A stretch of 43,705 nucleotides of DNA from Nemertoderma westbladi (taxonomy: Eukaryota; Xenacoelomorpha; Nemertodermatida; Nemertodermatidae): positions 1 through 43,705 of the forward strand of contig JAUCBJ010004879.1 of the NCBI GenBank assembly GCA_032718475.1. Reading direction: 5' to 3'. Shown here in pieces: positions 9,620 through 23,210 of this stretch. The notes beneath the pieces were generated by a model. It did not search any database, had not been told where the DNA came from, and was given only the letters and a program-made list of their open reading frames with translations. Within the stretch, counting starts at the first letter, position 1; every line of letters starts with the position of its first letter. Made by a program: the position numbers and the translations under genes.

Positions 9620-12600
9620 GTGAGTTGTAAGAGTAGACCTCATGGAGTGGGTGAGACAGGTGAGTTGTAAGAGTAGACCTCATGGAGTGGGTGAGACAGG
9701 TGAGTTGTAAGAGTAGACCTCATGGAGTGGGTGAGACAGGTGAGTTGTAAGAGTAGACCTCATGGAGTGGGTGAGACAGGTGAGTTGTAAGAGTATACCT
9801 CATAGAGTGCGTGAGACAGGTGAGTTGTAAGAGTAGACCTCATAGAGTGGGTGAGACAGGTGAGTTGTAAGAGTAGACCTCATGGAGTGTGTGAGACAGG
9901 TGAGTTGTAAGAGTAGACCTCATGGAGTGCGTGAGACAGGTGAGTTGTAAGAGTAGACCCCATGGAGTGTGTGAGACAGGTGAGTTGTAAGAGTAGACCT
10001 CATGGAGTGCGTGAGTCAGGTGAGTTGTAAGAGTAGACCTCATGGAGTGTGTGAGACAGGTGAGTTGTAAGAGTAGACCTCATGGAGTGGGTGAGACAGG
10101 TGAGTTGTAAGAGTAGACCTCATGGAGTGTGTGAGACAGGTGAGTTGTAAGAGTAGACCTCATGGAGTGGGTGAGACAGGTGAGTTGTAAGAGTAGACCT
10201 CATGGAGTGCGTGAGACAGGTGAGTTGTAAGAGTAGACCTCATGGAGTGGGTGAGACAGGTGAGTTGTAAGAGTAGACCCCATGGAGTGTGTGAGACAGG
10301 TGAGTTGTAAGAGTAGACCTCATGGAGTGCGTGAGTCAGGTGAGTTGTAAGAGTAGACCTCATGGAGTGTGTGAGACAGGTGAGTTGTAAGAGTAGACCT
10401 CATGGAGTGGGTGAGACAGGTGAGTTGTAAGAGTAGACCTCATGGAGTGGGTGAGACAGGTGAGTTGTAAAAGGTAGACCTCATGGAGTGGGTGAGACAG
10501 GTGAGTTGTAAGAGTAGACCTCATGGAGTGTGTGAGACAGGTGAGTTGTAAGAGTAGACCTCATGGAGTGGGTGAGACAGGTGAGTTGTAAGAGTAGACC
10601 TCATGGAGTGGGTGAGACAGGTGAGTTGTAAGAGTAGACCTCATGGAGTGGGTGAGACAGGTGAGTTGTAAAAGGTAGATCTCATGGAGTGGGTGAGACA
10701 GGTGAGTTGTAGGAGTAGACCTCATGGTGTGGGTGAGACAGGTGAGTTGTAAAAGGTAGATCTCATGGAGTGGGTGAGACAGGTGAGTTGTAAGAGTAGA
10801 TCTCATGGAGTGGGTGAGACAGGTGAGTTGTAAGAGTAGACCTCATGGAGTGGGTGAGACAGGTGAGTTGTAAAAGGTAGATCTCATGGAGTGGGTGAGA
10901 CAGGTGAGTTGTAAGAGTAGATCTCATGGAGTGGGTGAGACAGGTGAGTTGTAAGAGTAGACCTCATGGAGTGCGTGAGACAGGTGAGTTGTAAGAGTAG
11001 ACCTCATGGAGTGGGTGAGACAGGTGTGTTGTAAGAGTAGACCTCATGGAGTGGGTGAGACAGGTGAGTTGTAAAAGGTAGATCTCATGGAGTGGGTGAG
11101 ACAGGTGAGTTGTAAAAGGTAGATCTCATGGAGTGGGTGAGACAGGTGAGTTGTAAGAGTAGATCTCATGGAGTGGGTGAGACAGGTGAGTTGTAAAAGG
11201 TAGATCTCATGGAGTGGGTGAGACAGGTGAGTTGTAAAAGGTAGATCTCATGGAGTGGGTGAGACAGGTGAGTTGTAGGAGTAGACCTCATGGTGTGGGT
11301 GAGACAGGTGAGTTGTAAAAGGTAGATCTCATGGAGTGGGTGAGACAGGTGAGTTGTAAAAGGTAGATCTCATGGAGTGGGTGAGACAGGTGAGTTGTAG
11401 GAGTAGACCTCATGGTGTGGGTGAGACAGGTGAGTTGTAAAAGGTAGATCTCATGGAGTGGGTGAGACAGGTGAGTTGTAAGAGTAGATCTCATGGAGTG
11501 GGTGAGACAGGTGAGTTGTAAGAGTAGACCTCATGGAGTGCGTGAGACAGGTGAGTTGTAAAAGGTAGATCTCATGGAGTGGGTGAGACAGGTGAGTTGT
11601 AAGAGTAGATCTCATGGAGTGGGTGAGACAGGTGAGTTGTAAGAGTAGACCTCATGGAGTGCGTGAGACAGGTGAGTTGTAAGAGTAGACCTCATGGAGT
11701 GGGTGAGACAGGTGTGTTGTAAGAGTAGACCTCATGGAGTGGGTGAGACAGGTGAGTTGTAAAAGGTAGATCTCATGGAGTGGGTGAGACAGGTGAGTTG
11801 TAAAAGGTAGATCTCATGGAGTGGGTGAGACAGGTGAGTTGTAAGAGTAGACCTCATGGAGTGCGTGAGACAGGTGAGTTGTAAGAGTAGACCTCATGGA
11901 GTGGGTGAGACAGGTGAGTTGTAAGAGTAGATCTCATGGAGTGGGTGAGACAGGTGAGTTGTAAGAGTAGACCTCATGGAGTGGGTGAGACAGGTGAGTT
12001 GTAAAAGGTAGATCTCATGGAGTGGGTGAGACAGGTGAGTTGTAAGAGTAGATCTCATGGAGTGGGTGAGACAGGTGAGTTGTAAGAGTAGACCTCATGG
12101 AGTGCGTGAGACAGGTGAGTTGTAAGAGTAGACCTCATGGAGTGGGTGAGACAGGTGTGTTGTAAGAGTAGACCTCATGGAGTGGGTGAGACAGGTGAGT
12201 TGTAAGAGTAGACCTCATGGAGTGCGTGAGACAGGTGAGTTGTAAGAGTAGACCTCATGGAGTGGGTGAGACAGGTGAGTTGTAAGAGTAGACCTCATGG
12301 AGTGCGTGAGACAGGTGAGTTGTAAGAGTAGACCTCATGGAGTGGGTGAGACAGGTGAGTTGTAAGAGTAGACCTCATGGAGTGGGTGAGACAGGTGAGT
12401 TGTAAGAGTAGACCTCATGGAGTGCGTGAGACAGGTGAGTTGTAAGAGTAGACCTCATGGAGTGGGTGAGACAGGTGAGTTGTAAGAGTAGACCTCATGG
12501 AGTGGGTGAGACAGGTGAGTTGTAAGAGTAGACCTCATGGAGTGGGTGAGACAGGTGAGTTGTAAGAGTAGACCTCATGGAGTGGGTGAGACAGGTGAGT

Positions 12601-15600
12601 TGTAAGAGTAGACCTCATGGAGTGGGTGAGACAGGTGAGTTGTAAGAGTAGACCTCATGGAGTGGGTGAGACAGGTGTGTTGTAAGAGTAGACCTCATGG
12701 AGTGGGTGAGACAGGTGTGTTGTAAGAGTAGACCTCATGGAGTGGGTGAGACAGGTGAGTTGTAAGAGTAGACCTCATGGAGTGCGTGAGACAGGTGAGT
12801 TGTAAGAGTAGACCTCATGGAGTGGGTGAGACAGGTGAGTTGTAAGAGTAGACCTCATGGAGTGGGTGAGACAGGTGAGTTGTAAGAGTAGATCTCATGG
12901 AGTGGGTGAGACAGGTGAGTTGTAAGAGTAGACCTCATGGAGTGGGTGAGACAGGCGAGTTGTAAGAGTAGACCTCATGGAGTGGGTGAGACAGGTGAGT
13001 TGTAGGAGTAGACCTCATGGAGTGGGTGAGACAGGTGAGTTGTAAGAGTAGACCTCATGGAGTGCGTGAGACAGGTGAGTTGTAAGAGTAGACCTCATGG
13101 AGTGGGTGAGACAGGTGTGTTGTAAGAGTAGACCTCATGGAGTGGGTGAGACAGGTGAGTTGTAAAAGGTAGATCTCATGGAGTGGGTGAGACAGGTGAG
13201 TTGTAAGAGTAGACCCCATGGAGTGGGTGAGACAGGTGTGTTGTAAGAGTAGACCTCATGGAGTGGGTGAGACAGGTGTGTTGTAAGAGTAGACCTCATG
13301 GAGTGGGTGAGACAGGTGAGTTGTAAGAGTAGACCTCATGGAGTGCGTGAGACAGGTGAGTTGTAAGAGTAGACCTCATGGAGTGGGTGAGACAGGTGTG
13401 TTGTAAGAGTAGACCTCATGGAGTGGGTGAGACAGGTGAGTTGTAAGAGTAGACCTCATGGAGTGCGTGAGACAGGTGAGTTGTAAGAGTAGACCTCATG
13501 GAGTGGGTGAGACAGGTGAGTTGTAAGAGTAGACCTCATGGAGTGCGTGAGACAGGTGAGTTGTAAGAGTAGACCTCATGGAGTGGGTGAGACAGGTGAG
13601 TTGTAAGAGTAGACCTCATGGAGTGGGTGAGACAGGTGAGTTGTAAGAGTAGACCTCATGGAGTGCGTGAGACAGGTGAGTTGTAAGAGTATACCTCATG
13701 GAGTGGGTGAGACAGGTGTGTTGTAAGAGTAGACCTCATGGAGTGGGTGAGACAGGTGAGTTGTAAGAGTAGACCTCATGGAGTGGGTGAGACAGGTGAG
13801 TTGTAAGAGTAGACCTCATGGAGTGGGTGAGACAGGTGAGTTGTAAGAGTAGACCTCATGGAGTGGGTGAGACAGGTGAGTTGTAAGAGTAGACCTCATG
13901 GAGTGGGTGAGACAGGTGAGTTGTAAGAGTAGACCTCATGGAGTGGGTGAGACAGGTGAGTTGTAAGAGTAGACCTCATGGAGTGGGTGAGACAGGTGAG
14001 TTGTAAGAGTAGACCTCATGGAGTGGGTGAGACAGGTGAGTTGTAAGAGTAGACCTCATGGAGTGCGTGAGACAGGTGAGTTGTAAAAGGTAGATCTCAT
14101 GGAGTGGGTGAGACAGGTGAGTTGTAAGAGTAGACCTCATGGAGTGGGTGAGACAGGTGTGTTGTAAGAGTAGACCTCATGGAGTGGGTGAGACAGGTGA
14201 GTTGTAAGAGTAGACCTCATGGAGTGGGTGAGACAGGTGAGTTGTAAGAGTAGACCTCATGGAGTGGGTGAGACAGGTGAGTTGTAAGAGTAGACCTCAT
14301 GGAGTGGGTGAGACAGGTGAGTTGTAAGAGTAGACCTCATGGAGTGGGTGAGACAGGTGAGTTGTAAGAGTAGACCTCATGGAGTGTGTGAGACAGGTGA
14401 GTTGTAAGAGTAGACCTCATGGAGTGGGTGAGACAGGTGTGTTGTAAGAGTAGACCTCATGGAGTGGGTGAGACAGGTGAGTTGTAAGAGTAGACCTCAT
14501 GGAGTGGGTGAGTTGTAAGAGTAGACCTCATGGAGTGGGTGAGACAGGTGAGTTGTAAGAGTATACCTCATGGAGTGGGTGAGACAGGTGTGTTGTAAGA
14601 GTAGACCTCATGGAGTGGGTGAGACAGGTGAGTTGTAAGAGTATACCTCATGGAGTGGGTGAGACAGGTGTGTTGTAAGAGTAGACCTCATGGAGTGGGT
14701 GAGACAGGTGAGTTGTAAAAGGTAGATCTCATGGAGTGGGTGAGACAGGTGAGTTGTAAGAGAGACCTCATGGAGTGGGTGAGACAGGTGAGTTGTAAGA
14801 GTAGACCTCATAGAGTGGGTGAGACAGGTGAGTTGTAAGAGTAGACCTCATGGAGTGGGTGAGACAGGTGAGTTGTAAGAGTAGACCTCATGGAGTGGGT
14901 GAGACAGGTGAGTTGTAAGAGTAGACCTCATGGAGTGCGTGAGACAGGTGAGTTGTAAGAGTAGACCTCATGGAGTGGGTGAGACAGGTGAGTTGTAAGA
15001 GTAGACCTCATGGAGTGGGTGAGACAGGTGAGTTGTAAGAGTAGACCTCATGGAGTGGGTGAGACAGGTGAGTTGTAAGAGTAGACCTCATGGAGTGGGT
15101 GAGACAGGTGAGTTGTAAGAGTAGACCTCATGGAGTGGGTGAGACAGGTGAGTTGTAAGAGTAGACCTCATGGAGTGGGTGAGACAGGCGAGTTGTAAGA
15201 GTAGACCTCATGGAGTGGGTGAGACAGGTGAGTTGTAAGAGTAGACCTCATGGAGTGGGTGAGACAGGTGAGTTGTAAGAGTAGACCTCATGGAGTGGGT
15301 GAGACAGGTGTGTTGTAAGAGTAGACCTCATGGAGTGGGTGAGACAGGTGAGTTGTAAAAGGTAGATCTCATGGAGTGGGTGAGACAGGTGAGTTGTAAG
15401 AGAGACCTCATGGAGTGGGTGAGACAGGTGAGTTGTAAGAGTAGACCTCATAGAGTGGGTGAGACAGGTGAGTTGTAAGAGCAGACCTCATAGAGTGGGT
15501 GAGACAGGTGAGTTGTAAGAGTAGACCTCATGGAGTGCGTGAGACAGGTGAGTTGTAAAAGGTAGATCTCATGGAGTGGGTGAGACAGGTGAGTTGTAAG

Positions 15601-18249
15601 AGTAGACCTCATGGAGTGGGTGAGACAGGTGAGTTGTAAAAGGTAGATCTCATGGAGTGGGTGAGACAGGTGAGTTGTAAGAGAGACCTCATGGAGTGGG
15701 TGAGACAGGTGAGTTGTAAGAGTAGACCTCATGGAGTGGGTGAGACAGGTGAGTTGTAAGAGAGACCTCATGGAGTGGGTGAGACAGGTGAGTTGTAAGA
15801 GTAGACCTCATGGAGTGGGTGAGACAGGTGAGTTGTAAGAGTAGACCTCATGGAGTGGGTGAGACAGGTGAGTTGTAAGAGTAGACCTCATGGAGTGGGT
15901 GACACGCGACACGGGTGAGTTGTAAGAGTAGATCTCATGGAGTGGGTGAGACAGGTGAGTTGTAAGAGTAGATCTCATGGAGTGGGTGAGACAGGTGAGT
16001 TGTAAGAGTAGACCTCATAGAGTGGGTGAGACAGGTGAGTTGTAAGAGTACACCTCATGGAGCGGGTGAGACAGGTGAGTTGTAAGAGTAGACCTCATGG
16101 AGTGCGTGAGACAGGTGAGTTGTAAGAGTAGACCTCATGGAGTGGGTGAGACAGGTGAGTTGTAAGAGTAGACCTCATGGAGTGGGTGAGACAGGTGAGT
16201 TGTAAGAGTAGACCTCATGGAGTGGGTGAGACAGGTGAGTTGTAAGAGTAGACCTCATAGAGTGGGTGAGACAGGTGAGTTGTAAGAGTACACCTCATGG
16301 AGCGGGTGAGACAGGTGAGTTGTAAGAGTAGACCTCATGGAGTGCGTGAGACAGGTGAGTTGTAAGAGTAGACCTCATGGAGTGCGTGAGATAGGTGAGT
16401 TGTAAGAGTAGACCTCATGGAGTGGGTGAGACAGGTGAGTTGTAAGAGTAGACCTCATGGAGTGGGTGAGACAGGTGAGTTGTAAAAGGTAGATCTCATG
16501 GAGTGGGTGAGACAGGTGAGTTGTAAGAGAGACCTCATGGAGTGGGTGAGACAGGTGAGTTGTAAGAGTAGACCTCATGGAGTGGGTGAGACAGGTGAGT
16601 TGTAAGAGAGACCTCATGGAGTGGGTGAGACAGGTGAGTTGTAAGAGTAGACCTCATGGAGTGGGTGAGACAGGTGAGTTGTAAGAGTAGACCTCATGGA
16701 GTGGGTGAGACAGGTGAGTTGTAAGAGTAGACCTCATGGAGTGGGTGACACGCGACACGGGTGAGTTGTAAGAGTAGATCTCATGGAGTGGGTGAGACAG
16801 GTGAGTTGTAAGAGTAGATCTCATGGAGTGGGTGAGACAGGTGAGTTGTAAGAGTAGACCTCATGGAGTGGGTGAGACAGGTGAGTTGTAAGAGTAGACC
16901 TCATGGAGTGGGTGAGACAGGTGAGTTGTAAGAGTAGACCTCATGGAGTGGGTGAGACAGGCGAGTTGTAAGAGTAGACCTCATGGAGTGGGTGAGACAG
17001 GTGAGTTGTAAGAGTAGACCTCATGGAGTGGGTGAGACAGGTGAGTTGTAAGAGTAGACCTCATGGAGTGGGTGAGACAGGTGTGTTGTAAGAGTAGACC
17101 TCATGGAGTGGGTGAGACAGGTGAGTTGTAAAAGGTAGATCTCATGGAGTGGGTGAGACAGGTGAGTTGTAAGAGAGACCTCATGGAGTGGGTGAGACAG
17201 GTGAGTTGTAAGAGTAGACCTCATAGAGTGGGTGAGACAGGTGAGTTGTAAGAGCAGACCTCATAGAGTGGGTGAGACAGGTGAGTTGTAAGAGTAGACC
17301 TCATGGAGTGCGTGAGACAGGTGAGTTGTAAAAGGTAGATCTCATGGAGTGGGTGAGACAGGTGAGTTGTAAGAGTAGACCTCATGGAGTGGGTGAGACA
17401 GGTGAGTTGTAAAAGGTAGATCTCATGGAGTGGGTGAGACAGGTGAGTTGTAAGAGAGACCTCATGGAGTGGGTGAGACAGGTGAGTTGTAAGAGTAGAC
17501 CTCATGGAGTGGGTGAGACAGGTGAGTTGTAAGAGAGACCTCATGGAGTGGGTGAGACAGGTGAGTTGTAAGAGTAGACCTCATGGAGTGGGTGAGACAG
17601 GTGAGTTGTAAGAGTAGACCTCATGGAGTGGGTGAGACAGGTGAGTTGTAAGAGTAGACCTCATGGAGTGGGTGACACGCGACACGGGTGAGTTGTAAGA
17701 GTAGATCTCATGGAGTGGGTGAGACAGGTGAGTTGTAAGAGTAGATCTCATGGAGTGGGTGAGACAGGTGAGTTGTAAGAGTAGACCTCATAGAGTGGGT
17801 GAGACAGGTGAGTTGTAAGAGTACACCTCATGGAGCGGGTGAGACAGGTGAGTTGTAAGAGTAGACCTCATGGAGTGCGTGAGACAGGTGAGTTGTAAGA
17901 GTAGACCTCATGGAGTGGGTGAGACAGGTGAGTTGTAAGAGTAGACCTCATGGAGTGGGTGAGACAGGTGAGTTGTAAGAGTAGACCTCATGGAGTGGGT
18001 GAGACAGGTGAGTTGTAAGAGTAGACCTCATAGAGTGGGTGAGACAGGTGAGTTGTAAGAGTACACCTCATGGAGCGGGTGAGACAGGTGAGTTGTAAGA
18101 GTAGACCTCATGGAGTGCGTGAGACAGGTGAGTTGTAAGAGTAGACCTCATGGAGTGCGTGAGATAGGTGAGTTGTAAGAGTAGACCTCATGGAGTGGGT
18201 GAGACAGGTGAGTTGTAAGAGTAGACCTCATGGAGTGGGTGAGACAGGT
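9620..18249 (+). repeat. 40-bp array of exon-end plus 5' splice-site copies
   Basis: Roughly 215 tandem 40-bp units. Each consists of GTGAGTT (intron start) followed by a 33-nt copy of the end of the preceding PFK exon (GTAAGAGTAGACCTCATGG, then AGTGGGTGAGACAG). Every unit therefore recreates CAG/GTGAGT and also carries GTAAGAG and GGGTGAGA, further donor-like strings. Variants include AAAAGGTAGATCTC, GAGTGCGTG or GAGTGTGTG, GGTGTGTTG and a 39-bp AAGAGAGACC form. A rare marker GTGACACGCGACACGGGTG recurs near 15899, 16746 and 17672. A block shows a 1773-bp displacement (for example GGCGAGTTG at 15187 and 16960). The last unit ends in CAG/GTAAGT at 18248, the strongest-looking donor of all. A unique AT-rich spacer follows to about 18399. 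Confidence 0.97.
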
Positions 18250-18399
18250 AAGTTTGTATTTTATTTATAGCGCTGCAATGGATATTTTGTGTTATTATTT
18301 CAAAGATACAAATTGTCGCGAAGACAAAAAAATAAATATTTTTGAAGGTAAATGTAAAATAAATAATTAATAATTACGATCGGATATCAGCGACTATCC

Positions 18400-21300
18400 A
18401 ATGCATCCGGACACTAACCAGTCCAGCCAAACTCTATCTGGGGTGCTACCAGACACTAACCAGTCCACCCGGACACTATCCGGAGCACTCGGACACTAAC
18501 GAGTCCTCCCGGACACTATCTGGAGCACCCGGACACTAACCTATCCACCCGCAATCAAACCAGTCCACCCGGACACTATCCGGAGCACGCGGACACTAAC
18601 CTATCCACCCGCAATCAAACCAGTCCACCCGGACACTATCCGGAGCACCCGGACACTAACATGTCCACCCAGTCACTAACCAGTCCACCCGGACACTAAC
18701 CTGTCCACCCGGACAATATCCGGTGCACCCGGACACTAAGATGTCCACCCGGACACTAACCAGTCCAGCCTGACACTATCTGGAGCACCCGGACACTAAC
18801 CAGTCCTCCCGGACACTATCCGGGGATTCCGGACACTACCCGGTGCTCCCGGACACTATCTGGAGCACCCGGACACTAACCTGTCCACCCGCAATCTAAC
18901 CAGTCCACCCGGACACTATCCGGCGCACCTGGACACTAGCCAGTCCACCCAGTCACTAACCAGTCCACCCGGGCACTATCTGGAGCACCCGGACACTAAC
19001 CTGTCCATCCGGACACTAACCTGTCCACCCGGACACTAACCTGTCCACCCGGACACTAACCTGTCCATCCAGACACTATCTGGATCACCCGGACGGGACA
19101 CCAACCTGTCCATCCGGACACTATCTGGATCACCCGGACGAGACACTAACCTGTCCACCCGGACACTACCTGGATCACCCGGACACTAACCTGTCCACCC
19201 GGACACTAACCTGTCCACCCTGACATAATCAATCCACCCGGACACTATCCGGAGGCACCCTGACACTAATCAATTAACCCGGACACTAACCTGTCCACCC
19301 GGACACTAACCTGTCCACCCGGACACTAACCGGTCACCCGGACATTAACCTGTCCACCCTGACACATAATCAATCCACCCGGACACTATCCGGAGGCACC
19401 CTGACACTAATCAATCAACCCGGACACTAACCTGTCCACCCGGGCACTAACCTGTCCACCCGGACACTAACCTGTTACCCGGACACTAACCTGTCCACCC
19501 TGACACTTAATCAATCCTCCCGGACACTATCCGGAGCACCCGGACACTAACATGTCCACCCAGTCACTAACCAGTCCACCCGGACACTAACCTGTCCACC
19601 CGGACACTAACCAGTCCAGCCTGACACTATCTGGAGCACCCGGACACTAACCAGTCCTCCCGGACACTATCCGGGGATTCCGGACACTACCCGGTGCTCC
19701 CGGACACTATCTGGAGCACCCGGACACTAACCTGTCCACCCGCAATCTAACCAGTCCACCCGGACACTATCCGGCGCACCTGGACACTAACCTGTCCACC
19801 CAGTCACTAACCAGTCCACCCGGGCACTATCTGGAGCACCCGGACACTAACCTGTCCATCCGGACACTAACCTGTCCACCCGGACACTAACCTGTCCACC
19901 CGGACACTAACCTGTCCATCCAGACACTATCTGGATCACCCGGACGGGACACCAACCTGTCCATCCGGACACTATCTGGATCACCCGGACGAGACACTAA
20001 CCTGTCCACCCGGACACTATCTGTATCACCCGGACACTAACCTGTCCACCCGGACACTAACCTGTCCATCCGGACGCTATCTGGATCACCCGGACGAGAC
20101 ACTAACCTGTCCACCCGGACACTATCTGGATCACCCGGACACTAACCTGTCCACCCGGACACTAACCTGTCCACCCTGACATAATCAATCCACCCGGACA
20201 CTATCCGGAGGCACCCTGACACTAATCAATCAACCCGGACACTAACCTGTCCACCCGGACACTAACCTGTCCACCCGGACACTAACCGGTCACCCGGACA
20301 TTAACCTGTCCACCCTGACACATAATCAATCCACCCGGACACTATCCGGAGGCACCCTGACACTAATCAATCAACCCGGACACTAACCTGTCCACCCGGG
20401 CACTAACCTGTCCACCCGGACACTAACCTGTTACCCGGACACTAACCTGTCCACCCTGACACTTAATCAATCCTCCCGGACACTATCCGGAGCACCCTGA
20501 CACTAATAAATTCACCCGGACACTAACTGGAGCACCCTGACACTAATCAATCCACCCGGACACTATCATGAGGCACCCTGACACTAATCAATCCACCCGA
20601 ACACTATCATGAGGCACCCTGACACTAACCTGTCCATCCGGACACTATCTGGATCACGCGGACACTAACATATCCACCCGGACACTAATCAATCCACCCG
20701 GACACTATCCGGAGGCACCCTGACACTAATCAACCCACCGGACACTATCCGGAGCACCCTGACACTAATCAATCCACCCGGACACTATCCGGAGCACCCT
20801 GACACTAATCAATCCACCCGGACACTATCCGGAGCACCCTGACACTAATCAATCCACCCGGACACTATCCGGAGCACCTGACACTAATCAATCCACCCGG
20901 ACAATAGCCGGTGAACATAGACACTAACCTGTCCATCCAGACACTATCTGGATCACCCGGGCGGGACACTAATCTGTCCACCCAGATTCTATCTGGATCA
21001 CCCGGACACTAACCTGTCCACCCGGACACGAATCAATCCACCCGGACACTATCCGGAGGCACCCTGACACTAATCAATCCACGCGGACACTAACCGGTCA
21101 CCCGGACATAACCTGTCCACCCTGACACATAATCATTCCACCCGGACACTATCCGGAGGCACCCTGACACTAATCAATCAACCCGGACACTAACCTGTCC
21201 ACCCGGACACTAACCTGTCCATCCGGACACTAACCTGTCACCCGGACACTAACCTGTCCACCCTGACACTTAATCAATCCCCCCGGACACTATCCGGAGC

Positions 21301-22083
21301 ACCCTGACACTAATCAATTCACCCGGACACTATCCCTGGCACCCTGACACTAATCAATCCACCCGGACACTAACCTGTCCACCCTGAAACTAATCAATCC
21401 ACCCGGACACTATCATGAGGCACCCTGACACTAATCAATCCACCCGCAATCTAACATGTCCATCCGGACACTATCTGGATCACCCGGACACTAATCAATC
21501 CACCCGGACACTATCCGGATGCACCCTGACACTAATCAATCCCTCCGGACAATATCCGGAGGCACCCTGACACTAATCAATCCACGCGGACACTAACCGG
21601 TCACCCGGACATAACCTGTCCACCCTGACACATAATCATTCCACCCGGACATTATCCGGAGGCACCCTGACACTAATCAATCAACCCGGACACTACTAAC
21701 CTGTCCACCCGGACACTAACCTGTCCACCCGGACACTAACCTGTCACCCGGACACTAACCTGTCCACCCTGACACTTAATCAATCCCCCCGGACACTATC
21801 CGGAGCACCCTGACACTAATCAATTCACCCGGACACTATCCCTGGCACCCTGACACTAATCAATCCACCCGGACACTAACCTGTCCACCCTGACACTAAT
21901 CAATCCACCCGGACACTATCATGAGGCACCCGCAATCTAACATGTCCTTCCGGACACTATCTGGATCACCCGGACACTAATCAATCCACCCGGACACTAT
22001 CCGGATGCACCCTGACATTAATCAATCCCCCCGGACAATATTCGGTGAACATAGACACTAACCTGTCCACCCGGACACTAGCA
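18400..22083 (+). repeat. 20-bp-based minisatellite, CCCGGACACTAACC type
   Basis: About 3.7 kb of degenerate tandem repeats with a 20-bp base unit (ACCCGGACACTAACCTGTCC), often as 40-bp dimers with TATCCGGAGC or TATCTGGATC variants. A larger duplication is visible: the rare string CGGGGATTCC recurs at 18821 and 19672, an offset of 851 bp with the surrounding unit order kept. Many units contain CACTAAC, which resembles a metazoan or yeast branch-point sequence. It does not look exon-derived. A unique 90-bp stretch with a good pyrimidine tract separates it from the acceptor at 22173. Confidence 0.93.
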
Positions 22084-22173
22084 CTACTTATTTAGATAAT
22101 ATTTATCGCTTACTATCTATTCACTCTCGCAATAACTGCCGTGCCATGAATCTACTGTTGTATTTTTCCCCAG

Positions 22174-22329
22174 ACTCGAGAAGTTCAGCTGGCCATGGAG
22201 AGGCGGGACTTCGCATTGGCGAAACAGCTTAGGGGGCGAAGTTTCATCAGGAATCTCGAGATATTTCGACTTATAAACACTCGTAAACCTACAGTGCAGG
22301 CGGACTGCGTACAGAAAGGGAAAGCCCAT
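22174..22329 (+). CDS. PFK: 6-phosphofructokinase, exon e (inter-half linker)
   Basis: The acceptor is TATTTTTCCCCAG at 22173. The exon enters in phase 0 and encodes TREVQLAMERRDFALAKQLR, then GRSFIRNLEIFRLINTRKP, matching the end of the N-terminal half and the linker of animal PFK. The 3' end is my choice: CAT/GTTAGT at 22330 is the donor that leaves phase 0, as needed to join the next exon, and gives a linker of roughly the usual length. GTACAG at 22309 is a weaker phase-0 alternative. The open frame runs on to about 22422 but has no PFK similarity after the linker. Confidence 0.85.
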
Positions 22330-23210
22330 GTTAGTGACTCAATTAATTATGTTTGTTGGGGGGTGTTGGTGGGTTTGTGTGGCTATGTTAGGTTAGTCAG
22401 ATTTTTCAATTATATGTTTTAGCGCAATATGATATATATCGTGTACATCACAATCGTTTACTAAACTGTGCCGGTATGTTCCTGCTGCTGCTTCTACTTG
22501 GGAGAGGGAAATTCAAATAACCAATAAATACAATCAATGATCAGCTATTTTCAGTTAATAGGTTTAATACTAAGTATAGGTGTTTGGGTTTTAACCGAAT
22601 TTATATCTGACCCTTCTTGATTATTTCATTACCTTTCCAAGACTTCAAATATTCGGCTTCTGAGATTCTGCCACTGTTATTATAATGTATTTACTTTGTT
22701 TATGCAGCTTGTAAGTATGTAAATGTTGTGTAGAGTCAATGAGATGCACCTATTACCTCGTATTTACACTGAACTGGGAGGATGATGGGGGGGGGGGGGG
22801 GGGGGTGGGGTGATCATTGGGGTAAATGAAAGGTTCCATCCCTTTTCTTTATATTCGTCTTTCAACGTTTTCCATGCACGAGAATATCAATAACCTCCTG
22901 CAGTTACCTAAGATAGCATGTATCGTATCCAACAACAACAACCTGTCGTCTACCCTTACCCTACCCACCCATTATCAATGTTTAATGTTTCACTTTCTCA
23001 ATTACAGTTTGAAACATATTGCATTTACGTATCTGTTAACTAATTGTTTGACACTCAATTTGTATTGTATAATTAATTAATATTTGATTTGTTTACTAAT
23101 ATGAGTAGTAAGTAATTATACGATACTTTATGAGTAATAATACTAATGACGTTCTTACCGGGCTGCCAGGGTAACCACGCATGAATTCCACCAGATCATT
23201 GTAATTTTCG
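22330..23210. other. PFK intron, mostly unique AT-rich DNA with a poly-G tract
   Basis: No gene is recognised. The only notable structure is an uninterrupted run of 19 G at 22787-22805 followed by TGGGGTG, a homopolymer likely to be length-variable and error-prone in sequencing. Short open frames here show no coding character. Confidence 0.6.

Noticed and set aside
9840-17544. Minus-strand frames rich in THLSH in the 40-bp array
   Set aside because: Periodic readings of the minisatellite, with no homology and no defined ends.
9620-18249. CRISPR array
   Set aside because: Units are contiguous near-identical copies without unique spacers, in a eukaryotic gene. This is a minisatellite.
22195-22422. 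Separate 75-codon gene
   Set aside because: It overlaps PFK exon e in the same frame and only extends into the intron past the donor.
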